Origin: Punctularia strigosozonata HHB-11173 SS5
Lineage: Eukaryota > Basidiomycota > Agaricomycetes > Corticiales > Punctulariaceae
Length of the DNA stretch: 64,000 bases
Direction: 5' to 3'
Assembly (NCBI RefSeq): GCF_000264995.1
Contig: NW_006767435.1
Coordinates: forward strand, 1,698,531-1,762,530
Both the position numbers and the translations under genes were made by a program. Of the stretch, positions 44,884 through 57,361 are shown in pieces (the stretch's first letter is position 1; each line of letters opens with the position of its first letter). Under the pieces are notes generated by a model, which worked only from the letters and a program-made list of their open reading frames with translations, had not been told where the DNA came from and did no database searches.

Positions 44884-46787
44884 CTACCGCTTTGCATCCT
44901 CCACAAACTCGCTGCTTCCCTTCTCGTTCTCCGACGCGCTCTCCACCGCAGTCCGCGCTTGCTGATGCGCGTAAAGCCCGGACTCGTCCACCTCCGGGGA
45001 CGACTTCTTGAGCCGTTCCGAGTCGTGCACATTCCGGAAGCGGAAGCCGCCCTTCGTCGTCTGGTCGATGACGAGACCGATGGCGTAGATCGACATGGTG
45101 AGGTAGCCCGAGACGGGAACGAGGTACGAGCGCCGTGTGGAGGCTTTGTCTGCCAACGCGCCCTGGGCTGGTGGGTACCACGCTCCGCCACCTACGCCCA
45201 TGACGATCAATCCGGAGCCTTTTTTGACGTGCACGCCCAAGTTCTTGGTGCCCAGCGTGAAGATACACTAGTCACGATGTCAGTGATCTTGACATCGCAG
45301 GCTCTGTCAGTCCACCTACAGGATAGCAGATGGATTCGAAGAAGAATAGTGCGAATAGGCAGCCCACGCCCGCGCGTCCGGTCGCCTGGCTCACGCCGAG
45401 GCAGAATCCACTGCAAAGGAGGCCGTATATCGAGAGCAACAGCGCAGGGTCAATGAAGTTGAGGAGGATGACTCCAACGAAGCGTCCCGCCGTGAACGTC
45501 ATTTGGCAATAGGAGAAGAGGCGGGAGGCCTCTGGGTGGGCGATGCCGATTCCTTGCTCTGTGAGGAAGTTGACGACGAAGGAGGCGACCGCAACTTGAG
45601 CGCCACTGAGGATCATAGGTCAGAGTAGGAATACCGCGCTCATTCCAAGCGGTCACGCACACGTAGCAGGTTTGCGCAACGAAACCGAATACGCATCGAT
45701 ATTGCTTCCAAAACGGCCCAATGTCCTCCTTCAACCCTAGCTCTTTGATTTCATTGGTTAAGGCATCTTCGGTGATCTCGGGCAGGGGGCAGAAGCTGCG
45801 GAACATTATAGGCATTAGGCGTGCAAGGCATGAAACCACGCGAAACGCACTAGAACAAGATGTTCAGTAAGACACCAAATGCGGACACAGCGAGGTACAC
45901 CCTGAAAGAACGTCGTCAAGAGAATATCCGACATCGTTCTGTGAGAAACGCGTACCATTGGACGGTGTCGAGACTGGTCGCGTTCTTTCCGGTGAAGAAC
46001 CATCGAGACGCGATGAGCGGGCCAGCAAAGGACGCTACACCCTGGAAGCCCTGGCTGAAGTTGAGGCGCGCCGCAGCGTACTTTTCAGTACCAAGGACGG
46101 CGATGTAGGAGTTGGCGGCCACTTCCAACGTGGAGAGGCCGCAGCCCATTACGAACGTGCACGCGACGAAGCCGCCGTACTTCTCGAATTTGGCCGATGG
46201 CCAGAAGAAGATCGCCCCCAGGGAGTAAAGGCCGAGGCCGATGTGAATCCCTTTCTTGTAGCCATTCCGCCTCATCTACGGATACCGTCGATTAATTGAA
46301 GTTCAGTGAGACTCATGAGAGAGTACGCACATATACACCGGCAAATGGTGCCCATACGAAGTAAGCACCCTACCAAACGTTATCCAGGATTAGACGCATG
46401 TTTCCAAGGGGGACGCATCAAGTACTCACGAAATATGCCAATTGCAACAGGGTACTCTGCAACTTCGTGATACCGAAGACGGTTTGGAAGTGCGAATTGA
46501 GCACATCAAGGAGCTGCAGTACCAGGTGAGTCCTCAGATATAGCAGCTGGATTGATTTATATGAGCTTACACCGTATGCAAATCCCCCTTATAGACAGAT
46601 CGGCATCAGCACGACGTCGGACAGGTTTATCTGGTACTACTCACAGGTGAAGAAGAGGGAGGTGATAAGCGCGAACGCGAATACCCACTGCCTGCGAGGC
46701 AGCTGAGAACCTGATGACCCATGAGCACGGTTTCGTCGAACCGAACGGAAATCGATACTCACCGGTTATTCCTGGCGGAGGGGGCAT
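44884..46787 (-). CDS. MFS sugar transporter, L-fucose permease (FHS) type
   Basis: Ten exons in transcript order (46763-46787, 46645-46710, 46571-46587, 46430-46513, 46331-46369, 46275 down to 45956, 45851-45901, 45661-45795, 45320-45605, 44884-45267) give 468 residues and 12 predicted membrane segments. The diagnostic start of fucose permeases, LFFTWGFAYGLLDVLNSHFQ, is assembled from exons 2-4, including a 17-nt exon. Others are LQSTLLQLAYFGAYFVWAPFAG, YKKGIHIGLGLYSLGAIFFWP, CGLSTLEVAANSYIAVLG, LNFSQGFQGVASFAGPL, GVGCLFALFFFESICYPCIFTLG and GGGAWYPPAQGALAD. Members import L-fucose, related hexoses or other sugars with protons; the exact substrate is unknown. The cytosolic C-terminus is acidic and long. 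All intron phases close. Confidence 0.93.
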
Positions 46788-47288
46788 GGTGGGGACGGTC
46801 AAGGAAGGCGACAGGCAGTCTCATGGGGCCTTTAAAGGTCGGACATAATTGGGTAGGCGGTCGCAAATTCTGATTACCCTATTGATATTCAGGGGTTCCC
46901 CGGGCGTCCGGGCGGGGTAAGGAAGTGGGGTAAGACCTGGGGTAAGATCACGAGATGCCCGACCCTGGCCATCACCGGCCCGGTAAGTAGGTTCATCCAA
47001 AATTTGCACCTACCTTCGATTCTACTTCAGGTCATTCGGAGCACGTACCGTATCATACTCACCATCACTGAGCTTGGTTTCGTACGATTTCAGGTCGAAA
47101 CATACGCGTCAGTCCGGTCCGGAAGCCCGTTTGTGCCTATCAATCACTCTTCTCGTGCGCGGACAGCTGGCTCGCGACCAGACAATAGAAGCCCCCGATA
47201 GCTACGGCTCGTATCGTCAAACGTTACGCTCCACTCAGCATCAACACGCAGGGACAACCCAATCGAGCAACAATCCAGCCGGGCAAGC
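46788..47288. other. Divergent promoter region
   Basis: About 0.5 kb between the fucose-permease-type gene (-) and the conserved acidic protein (+). Contains a stretch of G-rich direct repeats (GGGGTAAG-like) near 46910-46945. Confidence 0.5.
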
Positions 47289-48444
47289 ATGGCCGCCGAA
47301 ACAGCGCTTTCAGGACCCTTACCTGTGCTTCTATCGGTGATCACGAACGATCCCTAGCCCCATTACCCTGCATGTTGAACCGTGATTTCGTGCGTAGGGT
47401 CGGTATGCGGCTGTCAAAGCCGAAGGGGAAGGCAGGCGCAAAACGATCTTGCGAGTGGCACAGGAGTTTTGGGGTTTGCCCCCGGAGGCGAAAGCCGAGC
47501 TGCTGCATAGAAGTGTTTGTCTGCACGCAGCGTGCCCCGCGATATGCTGGAGAGATCGACGTTCTCATCGACCCTGCTCTTAGAATACATCGACGTTCCC
47601 AAGTACTGCTGGATCTCCCGTCGCGCAGCAGATAAAGACTCTGCCTGCATGGCAAACGGATGAGGATCCGTTTGACGAGATCGCGATCCATACCGCCGGG
47701 CTGGGAATCCTAGTGCGAACGGATTTCACGGACGACGACGCTTGGCAATCGTTCTTGGCGAAGCTCAGGGAAGGCGAGCAAGAGTTTGCTGGCGCTACTA
47801 ATAGAGAGGATGCGCAAGACGCTCAGGAAGACGTCCAGATGGTCGTCGAGAACCCTATTGACAATGCGAGTGGGTCAACGCAAGAAGAAGTCGTGATGGA
47901 GGAGGGAGAAGACGGCAGCGACGATGAAGAATCCGAGGATTCTCCAGCCCCCATCTTCGCCGTCCTGGACTCGCCCCGGGACGCGCTGGAAAATATGTCC
48001 AATCTCGCCGCGCTTCGCCTCGTGAACGAGGTGGGCGTGCGGCCCGCGCCACCCCTGCCCGCAGGCACGTCTCGTGCCAAGCCTTCTCACCGGCTGATCG
48101 ACCACGACGGATGGCAGGAGATTTACACTGGCAAGCCGGTCTGGATCTACGACGCAAGATCTAATGCGGATCAAACGGCACGGGTGGTTAGCCAGACAAG
48201 CACCGATTCCACATATGGCACAGCGACGTGAGTGCTTCCTCTTTGGCGCGGTTGCATACGATATAACAACGTACTCCAATCTCCAATCAACAGCGGAGAC
48301 AGCTGGAGAGCCAGAGTCTCTCATATCTGCGAGCTTCAGGTGAACATGGCGGTGATGGGGATGAAGGTGGATTTTGGCGGTTTAGATCGCTGGGATTACC
48401 ACGAACGAAAGCGGAATCTGGAGGAAGCTGTCGTGCCGCTCTGA
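47289..48444 (+). CDS. Conserved fungal protein of unknown function, acidic middle region
   Basis: Exons 47289-47336, 47398-47514, 47584-48227 and 48294-48444 give 319 residues. N-terminal MAAETALSGPLPVLLSGRYAAVKAEGEG is followed by a helical segment RKTILRVAQEFWGLPPEAKAELL, then TLPAWQTDEDPFDEIAIHTAG and GILVRTDFTDDDAWQSFLAKL, a highly acidic linker (47820-47950), and a C-terminal half with SPRDALENMSNLAALRLVNEV, RLIDHDGWQEIYTGKPVWIYD and LQVNMAVMGMKVDFGGLDRWDY. The middle frame change is solved by an intron 47515-47583 (GTTTGT..CTCTTAG), which restores AQQIKTLPAWQ. No signal peptide, membrane helix or catalytic motif is seen. I recall similar unnamed proteins in Agaricomycetes only. Confidence 0.72.
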
Positions 48445-48972
48445 GATTCTCCCCTGCCTCTCGTAGTAAGGAGGTCAAAGATATGAAAGATCACATCGGT
48501 CAAACAGATCTTCGTCCAACGCACGAAGCTCCGCAGAGTGTCGGGCGCTTCCCGAAGAACCGCAAGCGAACACACTGCTGTATATCGTCCTTTCTCATAA
48601 GAACCACCATTGCACTGCTTTGCCTGCACTATGTAGATTTTCCCTGGTCCCTGGAACGCAGGCGACAAGCTATGCAGAAATGCGAACAGAAGGTCGTTGT
48701 TGGCTTCCGATACCCAATGCGGGGGTATGCTGGATAGCAATTGGAAGACCACGTGGAAGCCGCATATACGTCCAACACTGCGGGCGTAGCAGATTCCCGT
48801 GAAAGGCAGATTGTTAAAGGGCTTGAAGCCATCGTTGTTCGCCCAGTGAACAGGCTCCATCGAAAGCAGAGCGAGGTGGCCCAGTGCGCAAGTCCGCTAA
48901 GCGTCTCCGCTGGCTCGCGCTGTCTCACCGCCCTCTGAAGCTTCTGAATGGATATAGTCATCGCGTACAATG
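48445..48972. other. Convergent intergenic region
   Basis: About 0.5 kb between the acidic unknown and GOT1 stop codons. Open frames here are unrecognised. Confidence 0.5.
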
Positions 48973-49627
48973 TCATACTATTGATGTGCGCGATCCGGCT
49001 AACCGATCCGCCACCTGATGAACGTCTGAGTACAGAAATCTTGGCATCGAATTCAAGCTCGGCCACTCACGTCCCGTACGTATGGCAGGGTGAGGAAATG
49101 CCCAATAAATGGTAGCTGGCGTAGGAAAGTAAGGATTACAGGGAAGAAGTCGCTGAAAGGGCGTCGCGACGTCAGTAGTGATTCCAATTCGAACATGAAT
49201 ACACCAGTAAACGCACCCGAATAAGTTTAGGAAGCCAAATGTTTCCACGACCATTCCAACAAAGGGCCACTTCAAGAAGACGAGAAGGATCCCCCCAATG
49301 AAGCATGCCGTCCCTCGCATCTTGTTCTTGCGCGCGAAAAAGTAGAACGTCTTGGTGAAACCGATGATGAGGGTCAACCCCGAGAGGAACAGAACCTAGC
49401 ACGGAGGATATCAGATTCAGTGCAGAAGGACATCAGGAGCATATCAAGCGTACGTTTCCCAAGGCCAAAAGCGCGCCGTCGAAGAACAAAACAACCCCCA
49501 AGAACATGAACAGCACGCCGAAGGTGGTCAGCGCCACGCCGATTTCTGCAGGGACGAGACTGAGTATATTGCCCTCGCAAGCCTCTCAGACGTTGTGAAG
49601 CTGACTTTGAGCATCCGTGAGCCACAT
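48973..49627 (-). CDS. GOT1: Golgi transport protein Got1
   Basis: Got1 is a small four-helix membrane protein of COPII vesicles and early Golgi that supports ER-Golgi traffic. Exons in transcript order are 49606-49627, 49454-49545, 49217-49395, 49071-49152 and 48973-49014, giving 138 residues, the normal length. It reads MWLTDAQKIGVALTTFGVLF, MFLGVVLFFDGALLALGN, VLFLSGLTLIIGFTKTFYFF, ARKNKMRGTACFIGGILLVF, WPFVGMVVETFGFLNLFGDF, FPVILTFLRQLPFIGHFLTLP and ends ADRLAGSRTSIV. These match the family along the whole length. The last acceptor was chosen because it yields that conserved end. Confidence 0.95.
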
Positions 49628-51173
49628 GTTGGAGAGTTCTGAAAATCCGGAGGTCGTTGTCGCTTGCGACGTGTACGCGTTATTCCAAGTCTGCCGCCTC
49701 GATGACGGAGACGTGGAAGGCACGTGTACATTGATTCTCGGCTGAAGTCAGAACACCCACGTTGACGGGCGAACCATTCAGAATCCCACAATGTTAGCTG
49801 GAGAGTAAAATACGTCCTCGAGCGAGACCTGAGCACAAGTGTAAAAAGGCGATATTGGACACGCCAGCACACCTTCACAGGATCCCGGACTTATCCTTGT
49901 ATATGCGAATGTCAATATTGCGAACCACGACCTCTCTCCTCCCTCAAGGCATGCGGTCTGTAAGTCTTCACCTGTCTACTCCATATGCTCTCATCCGAAG
50001 AGCTTGGCTTCACAGCGGAGCTACAAGCACCCGCTTCCTGAGTTGGCCCGTCGGCGCCATACGCTTACTCCGGTGCATTTGCTTTCTTGACATAAAAATC
50101 TCCCTGATTCTCCGGTAAGCGATTGCATTGGATGCACTGTAGCACTTGGAGCTGATCTTCATTTTGCGATCCTCCCCATGCTTCGGCCTATACCGGGTTA
50201 TATCCTGACTTGCCACGAGAGAGTGGCGAGGACACTGGAAGTCATGTCCAGGACGATACTATCGCCCGTATCAACGACTCTCCAACATTGACCATACGGC
50301 GCAGCAGTCTCAACGCGAAATATCGCACAGCGCCTCGCGGCGGACATCGCAGATGCCACCAGCAGCCATCGGAAATACTAGATCGCGGTCTTGACCATGG
50401 TAATCGGAGGTTTTGTGTTCCATCATCGCCGGCCGTGGAGTCAGGTCACCTTCGTTATGCATTCTGAGCAGATGCCTTTTCCTACTTGTCATTAAACAGA
50501 TGCATATGCGGCATGCATATTATTCCCCTCATTTCATATCAGCATATAGCACTGGCCGGGAGTAAACGGTAGAATGAAGTGTGTGGAACCAGTCAGTGCA
50601 GTCCTCACGAAGTGCCGTTCGTACGTGGCGGCTATTCAGAGAATGATGGCCACGGGGGCGAAGTGGGAGTCGACCGCATGGTCGATTCCCATCGGAAGGA
50701 CCAAAGGTTATAGGTTAAACGTAAGACTTCGCCGAGCCTCCGACTTGCTGCATGACAATTCTGTGAACATGAAGAGAATGCCGAGTGGGATTGACTTTGA
50801 CGACTGCTTCTTTTGGCGCAGGTCAGAATGCCCTTCACATGGACGAAGGAGTGCATCAAGCATCGTCTCCAAATTCGCGCATGTGCGAACGAACATCAAT
50901 TCAGTACCCATCTCAGTCCCGAGAGCTCTGAGAATTGGGGAACTGATGCGCAGCCAATGGTGGTCAAGTGTCCTCGGAAGTGTTGCTTGGTTTCCCCAAC
51001 AAAACCACATGCGCCAGCCGACAGAAGATGTCCCGAATATGTTCCAACATCCGCCGGCACGATGCATGAATGCCCAAAGCCTGATGCTGCACACGGAGGA
51101 GCACACAGAGATCGCCGCGAAAGTCATGCAATAAGCAGTAAAACATGTGTACACACAATCGAGCAAAAATCGT
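49628..51173. other. 1.55-kb intergenic region
   Basis: Holds the GOT1 promoter and the 3' flank of RPL12. A 186-codon plus-strand frame and an overlapping minus-strand frame occur at 50.5-51.3 kb, without family features. No gene is called. Confidence 0.5.
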
Positions 51174-51852
51174 CTACTCGTCGGGGATCTCGATCTCCCC
51201 CGAGTTGATGCCGTCAATGATGTCGTGTGGCGGTTGGCCGTCGACGGTGCAGCCCACACTCTGTGCGGTGCCCAGAATCTCCTTGCAGCCGTTCGCAAGG
51301 GTCCGGGCGAGAGATTTTGACCTCATCGTCCGTGCGATCGAGATGATCTCGTCAAGAGGAATGTTGCCGCCGTGCTTGATGTTCTTCTCCTTCTTACGGT
51401 CACGCGGGGGCTCTGTCGAATGCGGAGTTATAGCTTTGTTACTGAGCGATTAGATGCATGATTTTCAACGTACCCTTGAGAGCCTTGATGACGAGCGAGG
51501 AGGCAGAGGGGACAACGGAGACTGCGGCTTGACGGTTTTGGATGGTGAGCTGGACAGTAACGCGCAGGCCCTTCCATGCAGAGGTCGCCTTTGCGATATC
51601 TTCACCGACCTTCTTCGGGGACTATTCGGAGAACACTGTTCAGTTGTCCGCTACGAGACATCAGAGGTTGACATGAGCGTACCAGACCCAAAGGACCGAT
51701 CTTGGGCGCAAGGGCAGATGAAGCACCGACTTCGCCACCAGTGGCCCGGAGGTAGATGATTTTCACCTCATTGGGATCCTAGCAGTCCGCGGTGAATCAG
51801 AACAGAGTCCCCGATACAGGATGCGCTGAATATTCACGAGTTTGGGGGCCAT
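51174..51852 (-). CDS. RPL12: 60S ribosomal protein L12 (uL11)
   Basis: Part of the ribosomal stalk base that contacts the GTPase-associated centre of 25S rRNA. Exons in transcript order are 51838-51852, 51683-51778, 51474-51621 and 51174-51412, giving 165 residues, exactly the eukaryotic length. It reads [80 protein letters not shown] and [20 protein letters not shown], ending GEIEIPDE. The first coding exon is only five codons, as in many fungal ribosomal protein genes. It shares a 224-bp divergent promoter with the cyclin gene. Confidence 0.97.
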
Positions 51853-52076
51853 GGCGAGTCACTGAACGATAGACCAAAAGTGCGGAGTGGTGGAGGGCGG
51901 TGGCCAAGAACTGTATAGCTGTCGGCCAGACGCGGTCCCAGGCTCGTCGCGCCGCTGCCATCCCTCGTTGGATCCCCGATTGAATCTCCGTCAGATTTGC
52001 GGAAACCTTCATCAGCGGCGGGTCCTGCACCGTCGAGCTCTTCCTCGTATCTGACCACGACGCGTGCGATGGCTGG

Positions 52077-53190
52077 ATGGAACCGTCACTGGGCAGGGTC
52101 GAGCTGCCCGCTCCGTTCGAAGATGTGGACGTAGATCACCTCGTCCTTCTCATCGGTATGTATGACTTTTACAACGCATAGGATTGGCTCTCATCCCCTC
52201 CAGCCGACATGTTCGAGCGTTTGATGAAGCACAATGACCAGATCCCGCTGTCTCCGTGCGTGCTGCTGTGCATCAATTATCGGAGCGTCACCAACGTGGT
52301 TTCAGGGAGAGCCTCACGCGATTTCACTCGAGATCACCGCCGAACATCTCCATTCTCGACTATTTACGGCGTATCGTCAAGTTCACTAATGTTGAAGTGA
52401 GTTCCATACACGGTTCCATCTGTAGCATATATCTGATTCCAAAATATCACAAGCGTGCGTGCCTGTTGCTCGTCCTGCGCTACATCGATCAGATCGCCGC
52501 CCGCAACCCGTTATTCACCCTGTCGTCACTTACTTGCCACCGCTTCGTGATCACGTCCATCGCCATCTCCAGCAAATGCTTCTGCGATGCCTTCTGCACC
52601 AACTCGCACTACGCCAAAGTCGGTGGTATCTCTGTTGCCGAGCTCAACCTGCTCGAGCGTGAATTCTTGCAAGCCACGCGCTGGCACCTCCTGGTTAGCC
52701 ACGCCTTCCTTAGTCCTTTCCCCTCCGAACTGGTCCCTTTTCGTTTTCTTTCGTTTTGCTGTTTCCTTTCGGTCCCGCGAAATGACAGAACCACCGATAT
52801 GGCCAAACATAACTTGCTAACGTGTGGCATTTTCCCTTCCCCTTTCGTCAGTGCACGCGCGATATCCTCCAGGATTACTACGTCAACCTCGTGCGCACCC
52901 ACAGCAGTGGCATCTACATCATCTCGGGCGATCCGACGGCTGGGAGCAGTAGCAGCACCGCCCTATCAGAGTCCTCCTCGTCCGACAGCAGCGACGTGGA
53001 CATGGACACGGGACCCTCGCGCTCGGTTTCGCCTACCAGCACCACCCGAACCGAAACACCCCACGCGCCGATGGATATCGCGGTCCCGTCGGGCCACGGT
53101 CGCCGACATGACGTTCCCCAAGACGCCCCACGCGGTCCCACGATTGAGCAGAACGTCGCGTTCCAAACGTGGAGGGGGGACGGTTCTTGA
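52077..53190 (+). CDS. Pho80-type cyclin (PCL family)
   Basis: Exons 52077-52155, 52204-52255, 52306-52396, 52454-52693 and 52852-53190 give 266 residues. The cyclin box reads LLIADMFERLMKHNDQIPLS, PESLTRFHSRSPPNISILDY, LRRIVKFTNVERACLLLVLR, YIDQIAARN, SLTCHRFVITSIAISSKCFC, DAFCTNSHYAKVGGISVAEL and NLLEREFLQATRW, the diagnostic pattern of Pho80-like cyclins that partner Pho85-type CDKs in phosphate, glycogen and cell-cycle control. The C-terminal 90 residues are Ser/Thr/Asp-rich and disordered, probable phosphorylation sites. Intron 4 (158 nt) is longer than the others. The ATG used is the first in frame; an extra upstream exon cannot be excluded. Confidence 0.92.
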
Positions 53191-53984
53191 ATTTGGCGTG
53201 CAGTGTAATTCCACCGTATCTCGCGGGAGAACACCGACCCATCTCGCGGTTGATCTCGCAAGTCGGGACTTTTCCTCTCACTCTCATAACACCAATGTAA
53301 ATGCATCTCTATATATCAATGATCCATCAAACGATCCGATTGTATTGTAAACTATGAAGCACAATTGCACGAACTCTCTGAGCGAGAAGGGGAAGAAACG
53401 AGGAAATGATGAAATAATGAGCGTATGTGTTTGTGTTGTTGAGTCAGCTGAACCGCGATTTTGGGTGGGTGCCGAACATCGATGCCAAAGAATGCAGGAG
53501 AGAGGTTGGAAGAAGCAGGAGGAGCGGGGTGGATGGAAGAGAGAGAGAGAGAAAGAGGTCGGAACTATTACAACGCTTTCAAGCGCGTGCATACAACGGA
53601 GCGCGATTACGTCCGAGAAGGAGAGCTTGGTCGGTTGGCGAGATTCGTATGATTCGCCGGGGAGCCTGGTGGTGTTTATGGCACTGATAGAACAAGTTGC
53701 ACGGACGTACGCTACTTTACGGAAACAAGTACACGCGGCACACGTGCGCGGACGCGTGCCGAAAACGCAGAACGGGGGGCTCCAGCGCTTGCCGCGCGTA
53801 TCGCGTTGACACCCTAGAATGACCGGGAGCCGGAGGCCTGTAAGAGCCTGTCTATCATGCAGATGAACATGGGGGCGGGGGATTGGGGGTTGGTTTGTGT
53901 CGTCAAGGGTTCGGTGAGGTCGGAGATCGGGGTGCAGGCCGGAGGAGAGGGTGGTGACGAGCGGGGCCGGTGCCGAAAGCGCTA
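53191..53984. other. Convergent intergenic region (cyclin / kinase)
   Basis: About 0.8 kb with purine-rich GA stretches near 53510-53560. Consistent with 3' UTRs. No gene. Confidence 0.5.
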
Positions 53985-56900
53985 TCACCGACGGAGGGCA
54001 GAGAGCATTTTCGCGAGCGCGTTGATCTGGCCCTTCTGCACCTTCTTCGGAGTACCGTCCGCGACGTCGTCGTTCTCGCCGCCGCTGTCGAGATCCGTCG
54101 TGCTCGTCGCCGCGTCCTGGCGATGGCTCACGGGCGACTTGGGACCACCGGTCGAGGCCGCGTTGCGCTCGGTGCGTTCGCTGATCGGGTTAAGCGGCGA
54201 GTTCGGCCCCTTGCGCGTTCGTTGCTTGCGCGGGACCGGTGGCGAGCCAAAGATGTCGCCTTCGGGCTTGTGGTGCATGCCGCGCGGGAGCTGGTGCAGC
54301 GCCCAGGGAACGCCGTCCATGACTGTGTGGGTAAAAAGATAGTTAGCAAGGCGATCAGATAAGCAAGATGAAAGGAAGAGATGGGGCCCGCGAGAAAATA
54401 AGAGAAGAAGGGGAAGAAGCAAGAACCTGAAGAGGAAATGGAAGTAACACGCACTCTTGACGTTCCGCGGGGGCATGTTGACGACCTCCTGTCCGAGTGG
54501 CGAGCGACCCCGGCCAGACGGCGCGAGCGAGGGCTTGCTTCCGTTGCGCCAGCTGCCGGAGGAGAGGCTGGTTGCGACGGTCGATACGCTCTGGCGGCTG
54601 CCGTTGCTGTACCGGGTGAACGCGCTGGTGGACGAGGCCGCGCTCGACATCGAGCTGCGCCAGTTGGACGACGCGATCGAGCTCGCGCTCGACGCCACCT
54701 GCCGGCCGCTGCGCGTGCTCGTGGGTGACACGCCGCGCTGCTTGTTGAGGGGCTCGAACGCGCCTCGCTGGTTCTCGGTCGGCTTCTTCGACATCGGCTC
54801 GAACGTTCCGGTAGCGTAGAGGCTGACGGGTGAGCGGTTGCCCTTCCTGGCGCGGCCGCGCTCCTTTTCGACGGCGGTGGCCGATGAGGCGGCAGAGGCA
54901 GCGCTTGCGTCGAGACCCATGATAAGGCTCGTGACATTGCTCGCGAGCGTACCCTGGTTCTTGCCGCTGTGCGTGCTCACGCGGTCGGATGCAGCATCGA
55001 CGTCGAGCGAGGCCGGCTCCGCGCCGCGGCCCTCGCGCACACCCGACGAACTCGTCTTCCCGAAAGACAGCTTCCACTTGGACGGCTTCTTCGCGAGCGG
55101 CGCGACGCTCGCCGCGACGCTGGGCGGCATCGGCGGAAGCGGGACTTCGGCGGCCTCGGGCAGCTGCGTGCGCCGGGAGAGCTCGCGCGCGAGCTGCTGG
55201 GACGCGAACGCGAGCTCGGCCGCAATCGCGTCTTGCACGTCCGCAGCCGGCGGCGGCTTGCTCTTGCGGGCACCGCGCTTGCGCCGCTTGATGTTCGACT
55301 GGCTGCGGGAGCCCGTTCCGTCCTCGTCCTCGTCTTCGTTCTCGTCCGCGGCCTGGGCGAGGTCCGCCTCCATCTCCGCGTCGCGCTCCTCGTCGATGAC
55401 GGGCGACAGCTCCGACGTTCGCAACACCTCGAGGATGCCGTCGTCGCTGGCGAGCTGCACCGGCGTGAAGGTGGGCGTGCCGGAGAGGCGGCGCACCGGC
55501 CGTGTCTCGCTCGCCTGCCGGGACTGCGGGCGCGAGTTGGGCGCGGTGCTGACGATCGGGTGACCCGCGGTGGACGAGAGCGAGCGCACGCGGTGGTGGG
55601 GCGACGGGGGCGTCGCGAGGAAGAGCGCAGGCAGGTCCTTCACCCAGTCGCAGAACTCCCACGCCGAGACGCGGGGAGGATCCGCACGGGGATCGGTGGG
55701 GATGCAGAAGACCTTGTGCGCGAGAAACTCGGCGACGGGGAGCGTCATGCCCGCGAAACGCTGCATGAAGAAGTTGACGGGCTGCTGGCGGAAGAGCTCG
55801 AAGGAAGAGCAGCCGCCGGCCGTGGTGTCGGTCCAGGGATTATAGTGGTACAGCCTGCAAGAGGCATGAGCAAAGGAACACGAAAGAGGATGAAGTGGCA
55901 CACTGACATGTTGATCAAGACGATACCAAGCGACCAAACATCGGCCGCCCGGGGTTTGTAAGTAGGGGCAATATTATTCCGGCATTCTATCGGGCACGCA
56001 TAAGCTTCGAATCGTTCTAAGCCACTGCCCGGAGACTATTCTCACCGTAACTCATGTAAGGCGCACTTCCGCAGTCCATATCGGCCGAGTCGACGTCCGT
56101 CGTCGAGAGTCCAAAGTCCGACAGCTTGACGATGACCTTGCGCTCCTGGCGGCCGTCGACCGCCGTCCAGCCGTCGGTTACGATGAAGTTCTCGGGCTTG
56201 ATGTCGCGGTGGAACACGCCCGCGTCGTGGCAGGTGCCCACGGCCTCGCACATCTGCGCGAACATGGATGAGACGAGGCGGAGGCGGGTCCGGGACAGAA
56301 GCTGGTCCGGATGCATGGACGATAGCAAACCAGGCGTCGGTGGCGTGCGCGACGAGGGGCTCGCGCCTTCCGCGATGGCCGTGTGGGCGTGGTCGCGGGC
56401 CTGCTCCAGGAAGTAGAACAGGTCCTCGCCGGGGACAAATTCGAGCAGGAGCAACAGATATGAGGACGTTTCGTAAGTACGGTGGAGCGTGACGATGTTC
56501 GGGTGGCTGGGCAACGACTGGTGGATGGTAACCTGTCGGAGAAAAAAAGGGCGGATATATGCGTGAGACAAGGCGAAAAAAGACGCATATAACGACGCTC
56601 GGACGACGGTCAAGGACGCTCACCTCTGTCATCTGGGCTTCCAGGGCGTCCTGGTCCAAGTTGGCTTTGGAGAGCACCTTGATGGCGTACTCGCGGCCGT
56701 ACTCGACCGAGTGGCGGGAGGAAGCGTCGTCGAGCTCGAGGCGCCCGACGTTGCAATGATCATCCTCGGAGACCGTGCCACGGGAAAGCACCTCGCGGAC
56801 GAGGTAGACAACAGCATAGGAACCGGTACCGAGGCGCTTGACGACCTCAAACTCGGCGGCAGGCTCGACGTAGTCCGGGGAGCGCGCACGAGGGGCGTGC

Positions 56901-57361
56901 GGGACGAGACGAAGCTGCTCGCCCTGGAGCTCGATATGCTCGCCAAGGCGGTCTCCGGTCGTGAGGACGTCGTCGATAACGGAAGAGGCCCACGAGTTGC
57001 GGGTCTGTTGCTGCTGCTGCTGATGCGGTTGGGAAGAAACAACAAGGGGGGTCGTGGCAGAAGAAGGATACGAAGAAGTCGGAACCGGGTGCGAGAAATA
57101 GGTCGGGCGTGTGGCCGAGGAGGGGGAGGGAGAGGGAGAGGGAGAGGCGAGGCGGGGGAGGTGGGTGTTGACGAAGAGCGGGGACGGGCGGGAGGAGGAC
57201 GATGGCGGTGGTGGTGGTGCGTAGGCCGACCGAGCGCTTGGCATGTCGAGAAGGGTACGCGGGGCGGTCATGGACGGGCTTGCGCTCGCATGTCGGTCGT
57301 CAGAGAGGGCCTTAAGCTGCGTGTTGGTGGGCAGACGCTGGATGGCGAGCGGCTGGAACAT
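53985..57361 (-). CDS. Ran1/Ksp1-type serine/threonine protein kinase with long disordered tail
   Basis: Exons in transcript order are 56624-57361, 56046-56532, 55908-55986, 54455-55854 and 53985-54322, giving 1013 residues. A Pro/Ser-rich N-terminus of about 150 residues with a Gln run precedes the kinase domain: VVKRLGTGSYAVVYLVREVL, YAIKVLSK, LPSHPNIVTLHRTYE, LLLLEFVPGEDLFYFLE, GVFHRDIKPENFIV, LSDFGLSTTD, CGSAPYMSYECR and AADVWSLGIVLINMLYHYNPW. All catalytic residues are present. The layout fits the fungal Ran1 (Pat1)/Ksp1/Sks1 group, linked to meiosis entry, glucose and TORC1 signalling; the exact ortholog is uncertain. The 600-residue C-terminus is disordered, with an acidic patch, a basic KRRKRGARKSK patch (possible nuclear signal) and Ser-rich runs. 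High GC leaves long antisense open frames that are not genes. Confidence 0.92.

Noticed and set aside
50574-51134. 186-codon plus-strand frame, with an overlapping 196-codon minus-strand frame
   Set aside because: Mutually overlapping frames in an intergenic region; no recognisable motifs or codon bias, and the minus frame runs into RPL12.
54969-55961. 330-codon plus-strand open frame
   Set aside because: It lies antisense to the kinase gene in a GC-rich, Ser/Ala/Arg-rich coding region. The translation is Arg/Gly/Ala noise, while the minus strand has continuous kinase and linker sequence.
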